From: Ulota crispa
Taxonomy: Eukaryota; Streptophyta; Bryopsida; Orthotrichales; Orthotrichaceae
Direction of reading: 5' to 3'
DNA length: 64,000 nt
NCBI GenBank assembly: GCA_963920765.1
Contig: OY987244.1
Span: forward strand, 29,430,358 to 29,494,357
The notes below the pieces were generated by a model. That model was not told the DNA's origin. It was given only the letters and a program-made list of their open reading frames with translations, and made no database searches. A program made the position numbers and the translations under genes. Positions 25,200 to 37,100 of this stretch are shown one piece after another (the stretch's first letter is position 1; the number at the start of each line of letters is the position of its first letter).

Positions 25200-26073
25200 G
25201 ACTTTGACTGATTACCCATCTTGCATGGAAGGACGCCCTAGTAGCCAGTTCATGAATCATCCCCAATATAGCTTTGGAGTGACACCACATTCTCCCCACA
25301 TGGATGGTGCCGCCTCGCATGGCTGAACAGAGAGATCATCCATCCAAGAGCAAGAAGGGAGAGGATGGACGATATTTCATCCAAAGGCTGGATGAACGGC
25401 TCGATATAGACGCATGCAAACACGGGCGAGGTGACGGAGCTCATATAATGGCGCAGCCTTGGACTGAGCTCAGTTGCGACGACGATCGGTCTGCACAAGT
25501 CAAGGTTTCGCTGCAAGTCTTCAACTCTCGACGAAGATCGGCTTGACAAACGACATCGCGCCCCTCGTCTGTCGTAGAATTTCTAAATTGAGCATCCCCG
25601 CACCGCCAACGAAGGCGCGCCAGCCAACCAGCCAGCCAGCGAGCGAACGCACGCTGCATCGTCGTCGCCATCAACGTTGGTCCATCATGCGCAGCCCTGC
25701 GCGTGAAGGTCGTGCGCGTCTCGGTCGACTCTTCTGTGCACGTCCAGTGCCGACTCTAGTACTGCGAGCACCCTCACGCTTTTTGAGTCCTCTCATGTAA
25801 GGCTTATCGCGTCTCGTTGCACTAGTTCGCCCCTCTTATCTAGTCGAGCAACCGTTAGATCCGCACCTCGTCCAAATCTAATCTATTCGGAACCATACTG
25901 ACTTGGTTGCGCACAACTTAGTGTATTAGTACTCGATATTAGTTTGCATGCTCTGGTGCAATTGAGTGACAGGGAATTGCGAATTGGTTCCATTTCGACT
26001 GGGTGAGTAGTAGATTGGAGTGGTTGGTACGATCTGATCAGGAAGTGATTTTGGGAGGAGTGAGCGAGCGACC
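25200..26073 (+). promoter_or_regulatory. Presumed Dof promoter and 5' leader
   Basis: A GC-rich, non-repetitive stretch between the nested MITE stack and the Dof start codon, unlike the AT-rich flanks. It contains a short ATG-initiated reading frame (25687-25800, 37 residues) that could be an upstream ORF if transcription starts before it. A weak TATA-like string sits near 25444-25449. The transcription start cannot be fixed from sequence. Confidence 0.45.
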
Positions 26074-27297
26074 ATGCTTTTGCCGTTGGCGCATTTGAGT
26101 GGATTCGAGGAGAACGAGGACGAAGAGCTGCAGGCGCAGTTACAGACACATTCAGGCAGCCAACACTCGCACGAAGATGAAGAGGGCTCGCAATCTCATT
26201 CGCATTCGCAAGGGAGCAAGGAAGGGAGCGGGGGGAGTGTACCCGACGGGGCTAAACCTCCGAAGGATCTCCCCTGTCCACGATGCCAGTCGATGAATAC
26301 GAAGTTCTGCTACTACAACAACTACAGCGTCACCCAGCCGCGCCATTTCTGCCGCAACTGCCAGCGATACTGGACCGTAGGCGGTACGTTGCGGAACGTC
26401 CCGGTGGGCGGAGGCAGCCGGAAGAAGTTAAGAACCAGAAGCAGGAGCGATCCGTATTACCGCCCGGGGGCGTCACCCGGGCCAGCGGGGAGCGATGGCG
26501 GGGAGAGCGAGCAGCACCACGCGGCCATGGCGAGCGCCATGGCCGACATGGCGCCATTGCACCCCGATGGCGGGTACGACACCGGGTTCCCTGATTTCCC
26601 GTTCCACCCGTCGCAGATGGCGGCGTTCTTACAGCTCGCGATGCATCAAGCCCCCGGGATGGGAATGGCCCCGTTCCCGCCAGCTTTTCCCATGGCGGCT
26701 GAAGAAGAAGCAGAGCTGCGGGCATTCTACGAGGCCTCTCAGAATGGGCTGCTTGGTAGCGCGGCCGCGATGATGTCCGCTGGATTGTTTCTACCGGAGG
26801 TCGAACCAGCGCACTTGGCGCTGATGCACAAGGCGTCGCTATGGGCGGAAGCGCAAAGACTGCAAACCATGGCGAGGCGTCAAACAGCCGCGCAAGCGGT
26901 TGCTTGGGCGACGGAGGAACGCGAAAGCAAGCCGGCGGCTGCCGCTGCCGCTGCTGCTCCGGCACCCGCCCAACCGCAACGGAGCGCGGAGATGGAGGCC
27001 GAGCTTCGGCATCGTCAGAACGGGCACCGGCGACCGGGCTTCTGGGAGACGGCGCTCATGCATAGCAGGCCGAGTAGCAAAGCTGCGCGACCGGGGACGT
27101 CGTCGCAGACGCTGTGGGAGGCGGAAACGAAGCCGCTTGCTCAGCATGGCGAGCCGCAAGAACTCGACCAAGAGCATTCGCATGCCGCTCGCGTAGCCGC
27201 TGCCGCTGCTCGTGCGGCTTTCTCCTCACAAGGCTATGTCGATGAGACCACTTCCTGGGCCAGTGGCGTGAGCAACACCCCGGGGATGTACTACTAA
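26074..27297 (+). CDS. Dof-type zinc-finger transcription factor
   Basis: A 407-residue single-frame protein. Seen: one Dof domain at about residues 64-118 with C68, C71, C93 and C96 in the CX2C-X21-CX2C spacing that binds one zinc, followed by the conserved [17 protein letters not shown] block. Known: Dof proteins are plant-only nuclear regulators that bind AAAG cores. The N-terminal 60 residues are rich in Glu, His, Ser and Gln, and the region after the domain is rich in Ala, Met and Glu with no known domain. The QPRHFC-NCQRYWT spelling resembles the cycling-Dof (CDF) group more than other groups, and [17 protein letters not shown] (about residues 241-257) is only vaguely like a CDF C-terminal motif, so the subgroup is inferred. 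The ATG has A at -3 and is the first in frame. Coding DNA is far more GC-rich than its surroundings. It converges on the TTC39 gene. Target genes are unknown. Confidence 0.95.
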   Translation: MLLPLAHLSGFEENEDEELQAQLQTHSGSQHSHEDEEGSQSHSHSQGSKEGSGGSVPDGAKPPKDLPCPRCQSMNTKFCYYNNYSVTQPRHFCRNCQRYWTVGGTLRNVPVGGGSRKKLRTRSRSDPYYRPGASPGPAGSDGGESEQHHAAMASAMADMAPLHPDGGYDTGFPDFPFHPSQMAAFLQLAMHQAPGMGMAPFPPAFPMAAEEEAELRAFYEASQNGLLGSAAAMMSAGLFLPEVEPAHLALMHKASLWAEAQRLQTMARRQTAAQAVAWATEERESKPAAAAAAAAPAPAQPQRSAEMEAELRHRQNGHRRPGFWETALMHSRPSSKAARPGTSSQTLWEAETKPLAQHGEPQELDQEHSHAARVAAAAARAAFSSQGYVDETTSWASGVSNTPGMYY

Positions 27298-27975
27298 GAA
27301 CGACTCTGGTTTTGCTGTACCATGGACAAGACGATCGCCTTGCGTTCCCCGATGTTATATATCTGCAGTTTGTACAAATACTCGTACACATACACACACA
27401 TTCGACCTCGGCCCAACACACATCCACCCAAGGATCTCCCAGAGCTTCATTGTCAAGATCAAGCGGGCCGAGTTGCCGCGATGGTGTACACACCCATGCC
27501 CTGACCTCTGGAGATTTCACCCATGGCTCTACTTGCGACTCAATTGAAGACATATCACAAGGAGATAATCCCAAGAACAACCCCTTGGTGAATTCTGATG
27601 GCCGAGTGTGCAGGATTCAGGCGAGTGTATGGGTTCCGGACATATTTTTTTGATCTCTCAGTCTGTATGTGTAACCATTAGAATTTGCAAGGGTGGTGCT
27701 GCATTCAAGGAACAGTCCAACTGATGTGTGGTGGTGACCTTGTTGATGTCGAGGTTGCTATCAGAACGAAAGCGAGAGTGTATAGCGCTGGCTGTTTCCT
27801 AGCGCAGTCAAAAACTTTTTTAATGAATGAGGATCTCCCTCCTCTGACTTGTGCCAACTTCAAGTTTACTGTTCTATTATCTAATTTTTCCAATCTCTGC
27901 CGAGTTGCACTGTTTCACTTTTTGTGTGAGATTCTTGCCATGTTATGTTTAGGGAGGATTTGCAGTGCTCCTGTG
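27298..27975. other. Intergenic space between convergent Dof and TTC39 genes
   Basis: 678 bp separate the two stop codons. It is moderately GC-rich near the Dof end and without recognisable repeats. It must hold both 3' UTRs, which may overlap. No clear AATAAA was found for either gene. Confidence 0.6.
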
Positions 27976-28141
27976 TTAGTGGAATCGTTTGAGCCGCTCG
28001 CCGACCATGAACTTGAGGCGAGTTTGGAACTCGTGAAAAGGGAAGGAAGTGCTCTTCTCTAGCAATCCGAGTCCATCTCCGGACGTGTCTCTGTCCAGCA
28101 GTAGTGACCCCAACTCGTAACAAGCGTAGGGTGCGACGTTT
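27976..28141 (-). CDS. TTC39-family gene, terminal exon 12 (residues 738-792)
   Basis: The acceptor GTGGCAG|A completes a Gly codon. It encodes NVAPYACYELGSLLLD, equivalent to the family's 'LVPFALYELG.LYLD', then LLEKSTSF and a final basic helix RLKFMVGERLKRFH before TAA. This is the expected C-terminus of the family. Confidence 0.92.
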
Positions 28142-31100
28142 CTGCCACAGCACAGCAGCACAATTAGCAACTCTTTTGCAAGTTAGCCTACAGTTCAGCG
28201 CCTGGCATTGCTCACAAATGTGGCTGAACTTAGAGTATGTTCACACTTGGTTTTAGGAGGGGTATTAGCAATACAAATGCAGTCTAAAAGTCTGTCCAAA
28301 TACATTTAATTTTTCTTTGCTAATACCCCTCTTAACATCAAGTGTGAACATATCTTTAGCAAAGTCTCCATTAATGTTTTTTCAAATATCAGTGCAAAAA
28401 AACGAACAATCTCAATATCAAATTTGAGTGCTTTAGTACATTTTAGTGTTTTTTGAACCAGTTGAGCTAATTATGAAAATAGCCACATTCAGGATTTGTG
28501 GTCATTACATGGGTGCTACTGATGGACTATTGTTATTTAAATGGTCGTATCTGAATACTTGTTCACCCCTAAAGGACTGAGCGTGCCATTGCAACAAGTA
28601 CAATACGGGGTATTTTTCTTGTATTTGGAATGGATCCACACCTTTTCTACATTTGAGATCAACAAAGAAGTTGGAGAATAGATCAAAGCGGTTCTAGTGA
28701 GCTACTTGGGATCCCAAATTAAAATTTCTTACTGGTAGCAAATACCGATTATACGGCAGCATATATACTATGCCCTATGGTCCTTTAAGGGTTAAGCAAT
28801 TCAAGATGGAGACTATTTTGCTAATATGCTGTTTCTTGCAGTTGTTAGACCCTTGGCTTTAACCCTTAAACAACCATAAGGCATAGTATGTACATTGATG
28901 TATAATTGTCATTTGTTACCAATAATTTTTTTAAATTTGGGATCTCAAGTAACTCACTAGAACCACATTGATCTATTCTCCAACTTCTTTGTTGGTCTCA
29001 AAAATAGTAGAGGTGTGGATCCATTCCAAATATAAAAAAAATACCCCGTATTGTACTGGTTGCAAAGGGCCTTTTGGTCATTTAAGGGAGAAAACAAATA
29101 CGGATGGAGTCTTAGTTACACTTAACACTTGACTTTAACCCCCTAATAGTGCAGCGAGGGTGAACTGACCCCTCATTGTCCTTTTCCTGCATGAATGGGG
29201 CCGAGTGCTCCATCAACTGCTTTATGAGGTTATGGAGCCAGGGTGAAAAAGCTCTATTTTTTCACATTTTAGAAATCTTGAGAGTTCAGAAATGTACCAT
29301 CAGCAGATTGAATTTGGAAATTTTGACTATATATTACGATTCAAAGACCCAGATTGAATTTGGAAATTTTGACTATATATTACGATTCAAAGACCTTATT
29401 TTACTCTAGGACCCTGGAGAAGAATATAATTGAACACTACAAAACTAAAGGACAAACTATTACTTTTACCCATGCCTAAAAAATACATGAATTTTCCATC
29501 TTGATCCCAAAAACATGGATGTGCAAAGGACAGAGCCATTAGGCCCCATTCATCCAGGCAGGGGGGCAATGAGGGGTCAACTCACCTCGGGCCTAATGGT
29601 AAGAGGCAATTCTGGAGTTATTGAGGAAAAGAAAATTTGAGCTTGTAAAGAAGTTGGACAAAATATCTTTCTTCTTGTAGATTTTTCTTGTTCTTTCTGT
29701 TGCATCATAAATTGATTTATAAACTTGCACACAAACCATAATGCAACTAATTTTGAAGCAAGTTATATTGTTGGATAGTATGTAGAAGCAACTTCTACAT
29801 GACATTTGGATAAATCAAATTTGGTCAAACACATCAACACCAACAAGTTAGCAAAGATATTTGTAATTTAGATCTTGGACGTTGGCACTTTTAGGGGTTA
29901 GGAGTGAGCTCCCATGTTGGCTTTAGAATTGGAAAGCCCAAAACAACAAACAATTTTTTACTGCAAAGTGCAAAGTTGTTTGTAGTTTTTTGAACATTAG
30001 AAAAACTTTGGGCCCTCAATAAGGCCTTGAGTTCTCAAGCATGGGAACTTTGGGGCCATTACACCAAACTTTGCACATGTGCAGTTTGACGTGGCACCAT
30101 TGGTGCCGCATCATTTTATTAATTAAAAAAAATCAAAAAAGTTTCTAATTTTTTTCTAAGCTATTTTTTTAAATACAATAATTCTATTCTTAGTTTTTTA
30201 ATTAAATATTTATGGCAACCAACAACGCTGGTTTCCCACATCAAGAACAAATTTTTTAAAGGCCTTATTGAGGGCTCCCATTTTTTCTACTGTTTTACAG
30301 TTTTGACCGATTTGAAAGTTTGTCCGAAGTGTTGAGATTTTGAAGTGAAGGAGTGTTTATTGGTTAATAATAAATAAATTACCCAAGGATAGTTGAAAGA
30401 GTTGCTTTAGATCCAGCAGGGATGTCCGTCACTGCCACCACTTTTTGCAAGTGCTCCTCAGCGGCTTTTGTTGCGGTTAGATTGAGCAGGCATAAGGCCA
30501 ACAAGTACCTAAACAAATAGATGAAATCCCTCTAAAAATATTAGTTAAGTTAAAGTTTGGATGAAAGCTATAAATACAAGTATGCCTTGAATTGCTTTGC
30601 GTTGACTTATCTACTTTTCTTTCTCTCTTTCAATTGTTTGTCTTGTCCAACTTGTTCCTCTCTTTGTCTTCCTTTTCACTCTCTTTTTCCTACCTTTTCC
30701 TCTCCCTCCTCCCCTCTCTATTAGAGAATTTCAAGTTTTTGGTGTTAATAGACAATTTTAAATATTGCCTGACAGACAGATACTTGAAGCTTTATCATAT
30801 AGATTAATCAAATTTATGAATGAACTTGCGCACATGAATTATGCTATCCGCTTCTTCCTCACATGCATGCATTCAGGATATGTGTTGCTGAACCAATGAA
30901 AAACCTAAAAAACACAACAATTCTACATAAACACAAGCCTTGAAACAATGACACTTGTGAGAGCAAACTTCCAAGTTGACCCTAGTATTGGAAAATCTAG
31001 AAACCTCAAATCATTTCACACTGCGAACTTGTTTGTGGTTTCTAAATTTTGCTATTTTGGACCAACTCCGAAGTTTGCCCAAAGTAGTGCTCATTAATGT

Positions 31101-34100
31101 TTATAAGTGAAGGTTAAATTTATCAAAACTTTGACCATTTGTTATTTGATTGCAACGCCATATTCATTAAATTGGGAAAACGATGGGTACCATTTTGTAC
31201 CTCACCTTAATCCAAAATAGCCACCTTAAATCACATTTGAAGGTATCAAATTTAGTTTGAGTCATTAAGATTTTTTCCTCGCAAACTCCTCCTCTCAAGT
31301 GAGGGCACGTGTACCAAAAAAAATGTTGGAGCTCGGATTAAGGTGACCACCTTAATTCTTCAAAAGTCCCACTTTGTAAGCTTTTTCCCAATTTAACAAA
31401 TATGACGTTTTGCTACAAAAATGTAAATGTTATAGAGTTGGTATGTGGATTATTTGCATATTCACTAATAGATTTTATCATTTTGGGATAAAGCAATGTT
31501 TTGGAACATGCAATAGCAAAAGGGTCAACTCTAGATTATTATTCACACAATATTGTATGAAGATTCTATGATTTTTTTGGCTTTATTCTTGGTCAAGCAA
31601 CACGCACTTTCCTGTGCATGCAATGCAAATAAGAAAAATTGGAAATAGAATTGTCCATGTGTGTGCACGTTCATTTATAAAACCAGCTATTATTAATAAA
31701 CTTCATTCAAATACTGTCAAACTTAAAACTTCATATATAATTTGGTGATCTCATTCGTTTCTTCACTTCTGCTTTTTTTGTGAAAGTTTTAATCCTTATG
31801 AGTGCTTGGTGGGAGAGAACATAGATTTGGAGCTTTTGTACGAAAATAAATAAGGTCAATTAAAAGAACCTAAACATGGAACCCATCATTTTTTTCAAGT
31901 TTTTGGTTTTCTCTAAGTGCAGCATCAATTGATTCATAAACTTGCACAAAAACCATTATTCACGTAATGTTGATGCAACTAGGCAAGTGATATATTGCTC
32001 AATAGAACACAAAGGCAACTCTTGGGGTGATATTTGGATAAATGAAAATTGGTCCGAAACAAAGATAGCAACAAGCTCTTGAATTTGTTCGTGATTTGAA
32101 TATGTGCCTCAAGCTCTCTTAGAGCTAACACTCTTACGGGCTAAGGCAGCCAATGTCAAAATGATGGTAAGGTTTTGGCAAAAAAATTGTCAATGCTTTA
32201 TTTTTGTACAATGGGTTTTTCTAAAAGATGCTTGCATTTGGGGGCACAAAGGAGGCCATAAAATAATCACTTGTGTTGTGGTCCATCCAACAAAGGCACT
32301 CCTTTGTTTAAGTGCGATTCACACTATGTCTCAAGTCTCATTGAAATTTGAACATTTGATTGGTGTAAAGTCAAAAGTTGGGACTTGGCACTTCACACTA
32401 AGTCCCATATTCAATGTTGTCTATTTCGCCATGGCGACAACTCAACAAACATGATGTCACAAATAGACAAGAGCCCCTCCGCCCGTTTAGTAAAGTCAAT
32501 TTTAAAATTGACTAAAGCACTCTCTATTTCCGATCTTGACATATTAATGCATGCCTCTTTAATTTATGTTTTCTAAAAATAAATGCACAAATTAACAAAT
32601 TATCCCTCCACAATGTGCACAGATTAAGCTCATTGGTTCTTTATAAAAAAAGTTTGCACTTGGCATATGCCACATGGCACTCACTATGCAACTTTTGTAG
32701 CGGCAAGGCCACCATGTTCTTTAGCATGGCTAGAGTTGAATTAAACTTCTCTACTCTTAAACTCTCAAAAGATGAGCATTATAAATTGTTGACTAACCTC
32801 TCACTTGAGAGGGTGTCGAAATGCAAGCAATTTCATGCTTTGTCAAATTTAATATGATATCAAATATGCAAATATAAAAAATAAATTTGTTAATTTATGA
32901 CAATACACAATCTAATTTTCATGATGTGCATAAATTAAGCTAATTTGTTAATTCATGAAAAAAAGTAAATTAAAGAGGCATGTATTAATGTTTCATTTTA
33001 CTAAAGTATCTCATTTTAATAAACATTTATTATATTTAAAAATTTGGATTATGTTTAAAGTAAATTTTCAAATGATCTTAGTTGTTAAACATGGCCTTAG
33101 TAGTAAAAAATGTCACACATACTTGACATTTATCATGCACAACATCGGACGTCAGATAGACAACACAACGACTAGACCCCAAAATTTGCCGGTAAGACAA
33201 CGTTCCAAGTCCCACATCTCAATTCATTACATTTTGGCTTACGTGTCATCATTTTCTAAAAAAATTGCCACAAAAATAATAGGACTTCACTCAAAATTTT
33301 GGCATAACCATTATATATTTATATTAGATCCAACTTTCAACCCAGGTCCCACCAATATTTTTGTATAAAATATTCATAACTTTCTTAGTATTCCTTATTT
33401 GCCCTTAATAATCTAACAAAGGGGTCTCACGTTGAGGTGAGATTTGCAAAGATGGGATGTGGGATATAGTGTGAACCACCCCAAATTGGCGTATACTTAT
33501 TTCTCATCTAATTTCATTAACCCAAACACAAGATGACAAAATACCAATGAGGTCATGACCCATTTGGGGGCTCATTCGATAACTCATTTGAGAACCCATT
33601 CGAAGACCCATTCAAGGGCTGAAGACCCATTTGAGGTCTCAGTTGAAGACCTATTCGAGGGTTAAGTCGAGGACCCATTCGAGGGCTCATTTGAAGACCC
33701 ATTTGAGGGCCCATTCTTGCCGATAGGATACAGGCCAGCGCTGGGGATGGGGTGGGGGAGCCGGTATACCTGCAGGTGACCATGCTGGCTTCAACCCATT
33801 GGTGGTCCACAGATGGCTTTCTGCTGCTGGAGGCCTGCGTAGGGGTGTTGACAGCACTGCTAATGCTGATCCTGGACCCCCGTCGCCCCTCTTCATCCAT
33901 GATGGCTCTCCCATACATTTGTGAAGGTCTTTCCTCCTCTGCCCTCTCCGTACTTGCCTCCTGACTCGGCCCAGTTGGCTCCACCTCCTTTATTTTCATG
34001 ACCAAACTAATTAGCTGCTCATCAAATCAAGTGTGACACACAAAAAAAAAGAAAAAGAGAAGACAAAAGAAAAGAAAATTGGTATGTAGGAGTTTCAAGT

Positions 34101-37100
34101 GTTGGTCTTTGGACCCACAGTGGTTTGAAAAAATCAACGAGTTAATGAAAAATCATTGAGAAGATGTTTCTCATGATTGTCTACTCGAAGTTACATTCAA
34201 TATGATTAGTTCATCACATTTCCAACAAATTAGACTTCGGTTGGCATGCCATTTTAACCCTTAAAGGACAGATGGATCATCGTGCCTTGCCCTGCATGTA
34301 GCATTTTACAATATTTTGCACATGGGCACCAATGTATTACTTCAAAAAATTGAAAAAGCCAACATTGTATGATGCCCTCATGAAAATTGCAAGAAGAGCA
34401 GCTTGAGAGCTAACACCATGTTTCTGAATCTTATCAGAGTTACAAAAAAAAATGAATACATCTCAAGAAGTAATTTTTTGTCTTCCATAATAAACCATGT
34501 GTTTATGGTCACTTCTGAAAAAAATCAGATAAAAAACGACCTTTTTTTGAATCACAGAATCTTTTTTCAGAGCAGGACCTACGAAAACGTTTAGAGGTTA
34601 AAGGAGTTCATCACCCAATCATGCGTGACTAGTGTTTTTTGGGTAACTAAAGTGTCCCCTTGACTTGGACGTTTCACTTACTATTTGCATTTTATTTATT
34701 CTTGCCACCAAACCTGTAGGTCGTTCCAAGTTGGCAGTTTCTGAACTGACTCTCAAATCTTAGACCAATGCAGATTTTGACATAAATATATTCCATTCAA
34801 ATTTACTGCGCAGGGTTTTCAACAACTTCTTTCCCTCCAATTTGGGAGGGTACGATATCAACATCACTGCATCATTTGGAGAGGTTACAATTTTTTCTAA
34901 ATAGGTAGTCTTTTTTAATTCCTAGATAGTTCACTAATTTGCCAAATACTGCCTCAGCAACCACAAACAGTAGAAAGGGCCACATATTTGTCAATCATTT
35001 TTTATCTCTTTGTAAAAATCCCAACCCATACTATTTTGCAATCATTACAAAAGTGTGCTTTTTTGTAAAAGCAGTCACATGCACTAATAGGATACATCAA
35101 TATAATTGCCATTGTTTGTAAGAGCATCCACACTGTTGCAAAGGGTTTAGCACTAGCATAGGCGATATTGGGATGATAAGTACACTGAGTCCCTCAAAAT
35201 GTTCTCTTGACACTCAAACTTAGTGTGTCAAGCAATGGCCCTTGAAACCACCATTCGTCATAAATTTGGTGAGTTCTATCTTATATTTTGCTTGAAGATT
35301 GATCAATTCACTATTTATGGGGCATGTTTAAAGAGCAAGAATAGGGGACAAGAATTTTGAGGGCTCTTCAAAAATAATGTAAACTCTTAAAAAGTCAACT
35401 ATTGCGTGCAAGGGTGCAGATGCTCTCATATGCACATGTGAGTAGCACAAAGGTTAAAGCCAACGCACAGAGAGTCAATACAGGTTTACAGAGGTGTGTT
35501 TTTTAAATGGGTTTTTTTCAGAAAAGATAGGTCCCGCATCTATGTTTCTCAAGATCAATTCTCTCCCAAAAACATGAGAAAAAATTCAGAGTTTTCACCT
35601 AAGAAAAAACAGTATAATATAGATACTTACTTCGGAATTCATGTTTGAATTCATCTATTGTGGTACAAGGAGGTAAAATTGACCAACTGTAAATTAGGGG
35701 TAGATTTTTATGTAGCAAAAACAAATGGAGCTTTTCCACCCTGGTCCACATTCTAAGAAAGAATGATAACGGAAAAGATTGAGGCAGACCAGGCACATTA
35801 CCAAAGAAAACACCTTTGGACTAAATCTACACTAAACTGTGCATTTAGGTTGCCCCACACTAATTTCCTTAACATTTTACATTAGAAAAACACATATTAA
35901 CCCTAAAGGCCCAAGTGTCCGTTGAGAGTTGCACGTGCCTCTAAGTGGCCAAGCAATGGAATCATGAGGTAAGTTTGCCAAGGTAAGGTAACATAATTGT
36001 TAAGGCAACCTAAATGCACTAATGTAAGAGTTGCATGCCCTCCAAGTGAGTCAAAGCAACCTAAATGCAATATTTAGTGTACACCAAAAAGTTCATTTAA
36101 GTTGTTTTGACAATTGGGTTGCCTTACCTTGACAAAATTACCTCATGACTCATCCTTAACCACCTAGAGGGGCATGCAACTCACTTTATGCTACAATAAT
36201 TCCTTATTATGTTTGAAGTTTTAGCTTCCTTGCTCCTTGACTTTGGCACTTGTTGTTGCGTCCAACCTCTACTTGGTTCCTCCACTGTTTATTGCAATAA
36301 TTATTGACAAAAGTTACTATACTCTTGGTCAATATTTAAATAGTGTGAAATGTTGAGAAATTAGTATGGGGCAACCTAAATGCACTATTTGCTTTGTGGG
36401 GGCTTGAACCAACCAACACCAACCATTCTTGTAAAGAAAAGTGTAGGGTTTAGAAAAGGGAGGTTTAGAGTTTGGGAAAAGAACGGGGCCAACGTGGTAG
36501 TAGTGGAATGTAGGGATGGAATTACCTTGGGGGGAGGAGGCATGAGGTCAAGGATGGAGTGGCGCTTGCTGTGGCAAAGGATGTGGGCGTCAAGGAGAGC
36601 CATGAGTTCCTCCAAATGCAGTCGACTCATGTGGTGGAAGCCATTGTACACTGCCATGATCTCCAACGCCGGATGCAATGGCACCTGCATGCTAGTGTTT
36701 TTTTTTGGCGATTTGGAGCAAACAAAGCACCATTTTTTTTGAAAAAAAAACTGATTATTTGGATGAAATAGCCAAAAAAGATTCAAATTCAAAAAAAAAT
36801 TGGGTAAAATCGTCATATTGTGAATGAAAACCAAATTATAAACATATATTATGTGCTAATGTGATATTTTCTATCCAATATGTGTGGATGAATGTTGAAA
36901 TTTAGAGCACCACTATAACATTTTAAATCCCCACTTTGACACTTCTTAAAAAATGAAAAAAAAACCCCTGCTGCATGCGTCGTCCCCACCACCACCACCC
37001 AAAGACCCTGTCAACCAACCATGCCAGCACATGCACAGCCATGCATGCCCTAATAATCTCCCCCACCTCCGCCTTCCGTCTTGCTCGCTTCATGGGTGCG

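Noticed and set aside
26330..26965. 211-residue open frame on the - strand across the Dof gene
   Set aside because: It is antisense to the zinc-finger coding sequence. GC-rich codons leave the opposite frame open. No domain.
27056..27580. 174-residue - strand frame at the Dof 3' end
   Set aside because: Shadow of the Ala-rich coding region plus 3' flank, with no family features.
27685..28062. 125-residue + strand frame
   Set aside because: Antisense to exon 12 and the 3' flank of the TTC39 gene; no domain.
32955..33368. 137-residue + strand frame
   Set aside because: AT-rich composition, lies in an intron within a possible element, no domain.
33553..34005. Stand-alone 150-residue gene on the - strand
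   Set aside because: The first 80 codons are exon 10 of the TTC39 gene. The rest is intron reading through a degenerate tandem repeat.
36385..36834. Stand-alone 149-residue gene on the - strand
   Set aside because: Only 36684-36526 is coding (exon 9). Flanks are intron.
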